From RH-AL1 sp965277735 (GTDB lineage: Bacteria; Pseudomonadota; Alphaproteobacteria; Rhizobiales; Beijerinckiaceae), in NCBI GenBank assembly GCA_965277735.1, contig CBDIDO010000003.1, positions 1,116,001-1,180,000 of the forward strand: a stretch of 64,000 nt of DNA, given 5' to 3'. The stretch's first letter is position 1. Each line of letters begins with the position of its first letter. Positions 61,611-64,000 of this stretch are shown here, piece after piece. Below the pieces are notes generated by a model. The model had not been told where the DNA came from. It did no database searches and saw nothing but the letters and a program-made list of their open reading frames with translations. Made by a program: the position numbers and the translations under genes.

Positions 61611-62501
61611 GTGTCTTATCCAACGATCGCACAGCTTCTACGTCGCCCGGGAATGTTGGTCCTTCCCGGCGTCTACGACATGGTTTCGGCGCGCCTAGCC
61701 GAAGCGGCAGGGTTCGAGGCTCTCTACGTAACCGGCTTTGGGGCCGTCGCCTCCGCACTTGGCTTGCCGGACGCCGGACTCGCGACCTACGCCGACATGG
61801 TGGAACGGATGCGACGTTTCGGCGAGACGGTGCGGGTGCCGTTCGTCGCCGACGGCGACACGGGCTACGGTGGGCTGCTCAACGTGGCACACACGGTGCG
61901 CGGATACGAGCGGGCCGGTGCCTCGGCGATCCAACTTGAGGATCAGCAAATCCCGAAGAAGTGCGGGCACACACCAGGCCGTCAGGTCGTCCCGCAGGCG
62001 GATATGGTTCTTAAGATACGCGTGGCGGCCGAGGCGCGGCATTCGCCCGATTTCCTGATCATTGCCCGGACGGATGCTCGAACTGAACTGGGGCTGGACG
62101 AAGCGCTCCGCCGTTGCGAAGCCTATCGAACAGCTGGTGCCGACGTGCTGTTCGTCGAAGCCCCGCAATCGGAAGAAGAGATCCGCGTCATAGGCGAGCG
62201 TCTCGGTGGTCCTTTGCTAATCAACCAGGTTCAAGGTGGTCGTACCCCGATCCTGCCGGCGGCGGATCTCGAGCGCTACGGCTACCGGATTTCGATACAT
62301 CCCGTCATAGGCCTGCTGGCTGCCGCCGCCGCCATGGAAACTGCCTACATGAAGTTGAAGGCGACCGGCAGCGTTGATCGCGAGACGGCGCTCTACGATT
62401 TCGACCGGTTCACACGCCTGATAGGATTCGAGGACATCTGGAGCTTTGAGCGGCGTTGGGCGGAGGAGGCGACGGCCCCTCTGTCCGGCGCCCCGAGCTG
62501 A
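61611..62501 (+). CDS. isocitrate lyase/PEP mutase family C-C lyase (paralogue)
   Basis: This 296-residue protein starts at a GTG and has VADGDTGYGG, IQLEDQQIPKKCGH (catalytic loop KKCGH) and RTDARTE. It is a paralogue of the lyase at 38885. It is followed by an SDR gene 43 bases later and controlled by the divergent LysR. It may cleave a 2,3-disubstituted malate or act as a carboxylase-type enzyme on a small acid; the exact substrate is unknown. Confidence 0.88.
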   Translation: MSYPTIAQLLRRPGMLVLPGVYDMVSARLAEAAGFEALYVTGFGAVASALGLPDAGLATYADMVERMRRFGETVRVPFVADGDTGYGGLLNVAHTVRGYERAGASAIQLEDQQIPKKCGHTPGRQVVPQADMVLKIRVAAEARHSPDFLIIARTDARTELGLDEALRRCEAYRTAGADVLFVEAPQSEEEIRVIGERLGGPLLINQVQGGRTPILPAADLERYGYRISIHPVIGLLAAAAAMETAYMKLKATGSVDRETALYDFDRFTRLIGFEDIWSFERRWAEEATAPLSGAPS

Positions 62502-62544
62502 TTGTTCTCAATTGCCGCGTCTTCGATATTGACAAGGACTAACC

Positions 62545-63366
62545 ATGCTTGACGGGCGCGTGACACTGGTGACAGGCGGCGGCCGAGGCCTCGGTAAGTC
62601 GATGACGATGGCTCTTCTCGCCGCGGGCGGTCGTGTCGTGATCACGGGCGCCGCGGTCGCAAGCGACCTGCAGAAGACAAAGGCCGAGGCGGAAGCGCTC
62701 TATGGGCCCGACCGGATCCTCGAGCTCACCGCCGACGTCACGAAGCCGGCCGATTGCACGCGGGCTGTCGCAGCGGCGATCGAGCACTTCGGGCGCCTGG
62801 ATGCGCTGATCAACAATGCCGGCCGCGGCATGCGCGTCGTGACCGAGACGTTCAACGTGACGCCCGTCAAATTCTGGGAAATCGAGCCGAGCGACTGGGG
62901 GCTGATCATCGACATTAACGTCAACGGCGTCTTCAACATGACGCGCGCCGCGATGCCGCACATGCTGCAGAACGGTTTCGGGCGCATCGTCAACATCTCG
63001 ACGAGCGACCAGACCATGGTGCGCCGCGGATATGCGCCCTACGGCCCGAGCAAGGCGGCGCTCGAGGCGATGTCGCGCTGCTGGGCGCAGGAGGTGGAAG
63101 GCACCGGCATCACCGTCAACGTCCTGCTACCCGGCGGGGCTGCGGCGACCGAACTTCTTCCGGCCGGCCCGAACAGGCGGGGCGCCGACGGCAACCTTCT
63201 CGATCCCGACATTATGGGAGCGCCGGCGGTCTGGTTGGTCTCGGACGGATCGTCGATACATAGCGGCGAGCGCTTCATCGCGCGCCTCTGGGACACCGGC
63301 CTTTCCCCGGAGGCGGCCGCTCTAGCGGCACGGAGCCCCACGGTGGCGAAGCCCGCCATCATGTGA
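62545..63366 (+). CDS. short-chain dehydrogenase/reductase
   Basis: This 273-residue SDR has TGGGRGLG near residue 11, NNAGRG, the catalytic Ser in NISTSD and the Y-x3-K in YGPSK. The cofactor preference is not clear. It is co-oriented with the lyase gene and converges on the MBL-fold hydrolase gene, with 1 base between stops. It probably oxidises a hydroxyl intermediate of the same pathway. Confidence 0.9.
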   Translation: MLDGRVTLVTGGGRGLGKSMTMALLAAGGRVVITGAAVASDLQKTKAEAEALYGPDRILELTADVTKPADCTRAVAAAIEHFGRLDALINNAGRGMRVVTETFNVTPVKFWEIEPSDWGLIIDINVNGVFNMTRAAMPHMLQNGFGRIVNISTSDQTMVRRGYAPYGPSKAALEAMSRCWAQEVEGTGITVNVLLPGGAAATELLPAGPNRRGADGNLLDPDIMGAPAVWLVSDGSSIHSGERFIARLWDTGLSPEAAALAARSPTVAKPAIM

Positions 63367-63367
63367 C

Positions 63368-64000
63368 CTATAGCGCGCCGTCCTCGACGAACACGGGACG
63401 GAAGGCGTCGTGCGCGTGGCGGTTGATCCGCGCGCGACCGCTTCGACGGAAGTGCGCGGGCACCAGGATGCGGCCGTCGTCAGCCGCCTCCTCGAGTATC
63501 TTCAGCCGCGTGATCACGGCCTGATGCGGCGCGTCGCAGAAGGCGCTGCAGACATGCGGCAGCATCACCTGTAGCGGCGAGTGGATCGCATCGCCGCAGA
63601 ACAGGACCCGGCCCGCTCCTCGATCGATCAACAGCCCCATCTGCCCGGGCGAGTGGCCAGGCAGGGGAAGCAGCGTGACGCCGCGCGCGACGCTGAAGCC
63701 GTCGTCGACCAGCTCCATCAGGCCGCCCTCCACGACCGGCGACACGCTGTCCGCGAACGATCCGTGGTTGGCGGTGGGCCGGGTCAGCCAGTGATCGTAT
63801 TCCGCGCGTCCGAAGAGATATTTGGCGTTCGGAAAGGTCGGCACCCAACGACCGTCGCGCAGGCAGGTGTTCCATCCGACATGATCGGCGTGCAGATGCG
63901 TGCAGAACACGATGTCGACCGACCGTGCGTCGATGCCGGTCGCCGCAAGGCGATCGAGAAAGCCGGTGTCGGCTCTCATGTTCCAGATATCGAGACGGGG
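63368..64000 (-). CDS. MBL-fold hydrolase/lactonase-like (cut by window edge)
   Basis: The frame is open to the right edge (210 residues seen). It has the metal motif THLHADHVGWN, GHSPGQMG (third His), FCGDAIHSP (bridging Asp) and a late His in VPAHF, the set of metallo-beta-lactamase-fold hydrolases such as AttM-type lactonases. The N-terminus lies outside the window. In this context it may open a lactone intermediate. Confidence 0.85.
   Translation of the reverse strand, partial: PRLDIWNMRADTGFLDRLAATGIDARSVDIVFCTHLHADHVGWNTCLRDGRWVPTFPNAKYLFGRAEYDHWLTRPTANHGSFADSVSPVVEGGLMELVDDGFSVARGVTLLPLPGHSPGQMGLLIDRGAGRVLFCGDAIHSPLQVMLPHVCSAFCDAPHQAVITRLKILEEAADDGRILVPAHFRRSGRARINRHAHDAFRPVFVEDGAL

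Noticed and set aside
1..64000. tRNA, rRNA, riboswitch or CRISPR array
   Set aside because: None was recognised by eye on either strand; a covariance-model search (tRNAscan-SE, Infernal) would be needed to exclude small RNAs.

Overview
The window is GC-rich and dense in overlapping operons. Its gene families suggest an alphaproteobacterium, probably Hyphomicrobiales: xanthine-dehydrogenase-type molybdenum hydroxylases with CoxD/CoxE-like maturation genes, SsuA- and RbsC-type ABC transporters, a SphA-like outer-membrane family, and IS1182/IS1380 remnants. This placement is an inference. No rRNA, tRNA or CRISPR array was seen. The left edge cuts an alpha/beta hydrolase and the right edge cuts an MBL-fold hydrolase.

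Region A (about 1.8-18.6 kb) is an intact aromatic or N-heterocycle catabolic locus. A minus-strand operon encodes a permease, an SCP2-like protein, a three-subunit Mo hydroxylase, a MoxR ATPase and a VWA protein. Across a GntR/FadR-type regulator lies a plus-strand operon: a LigB-type extradiol dioxygenase, a Rid protein, a C-C hydrolase-like protein, a three-gene ABC importer, an FAD monooxygenase and an FAH-family hydrolase. Two copies of a CCGTATACGG palindrome flank the regulator gene and are its likely operators. Together these genes suggest uptake, hydroxylation, ring cleavage and side-product hydrolysis; the substrate is unknown.

Region B (about 19-38 kb) is a defence and mobile-element island. 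It holds a 1213-residue SIR2-domain protein, a patatin-like phospholipase, and a six-gene minus-strand operon resembling a bacterial ubiquitin-like conjugation system. That operon encodes a small protein, an E2-like protein, a Phd/YefM-E2 fusion, an E1/ThiF protein, a JAB peptidase and an MBL-fold protein. Next come an IS1380 transposase remnant, a Tn7-like TnsA-TnsB-TnsC set without a visible TniQ, and a UvrD-like helicase cut at its start by an IS1182 remnant.

Region C (about 38.5-64 kb) is a second catabolic region. It contains LeuC/LeuD-like hydratase subunits beside an isocitrate lyase/PEP mutase family lyase, three SDRs, two PuuE-like polysaccharide deacetylase family proteins, an Asp/Glu racemase family protein, an AtzG/AtzE-like amidase pair, a SsuABC-like transporter, an FAD monooxygenase, an AbrB-family membrane protein, LysR and IclR regulators, and a second lyase. 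A 1159-bp direct repeat, each copy a complete SphA-like gene, brackets the 46.7-57.4 kb module. Left of this module a transporter gene has been scrambled by an internal inversion.

Several accessory genes carry single-base frameshifts in short runs, which reflect either decay or base-calling errors.
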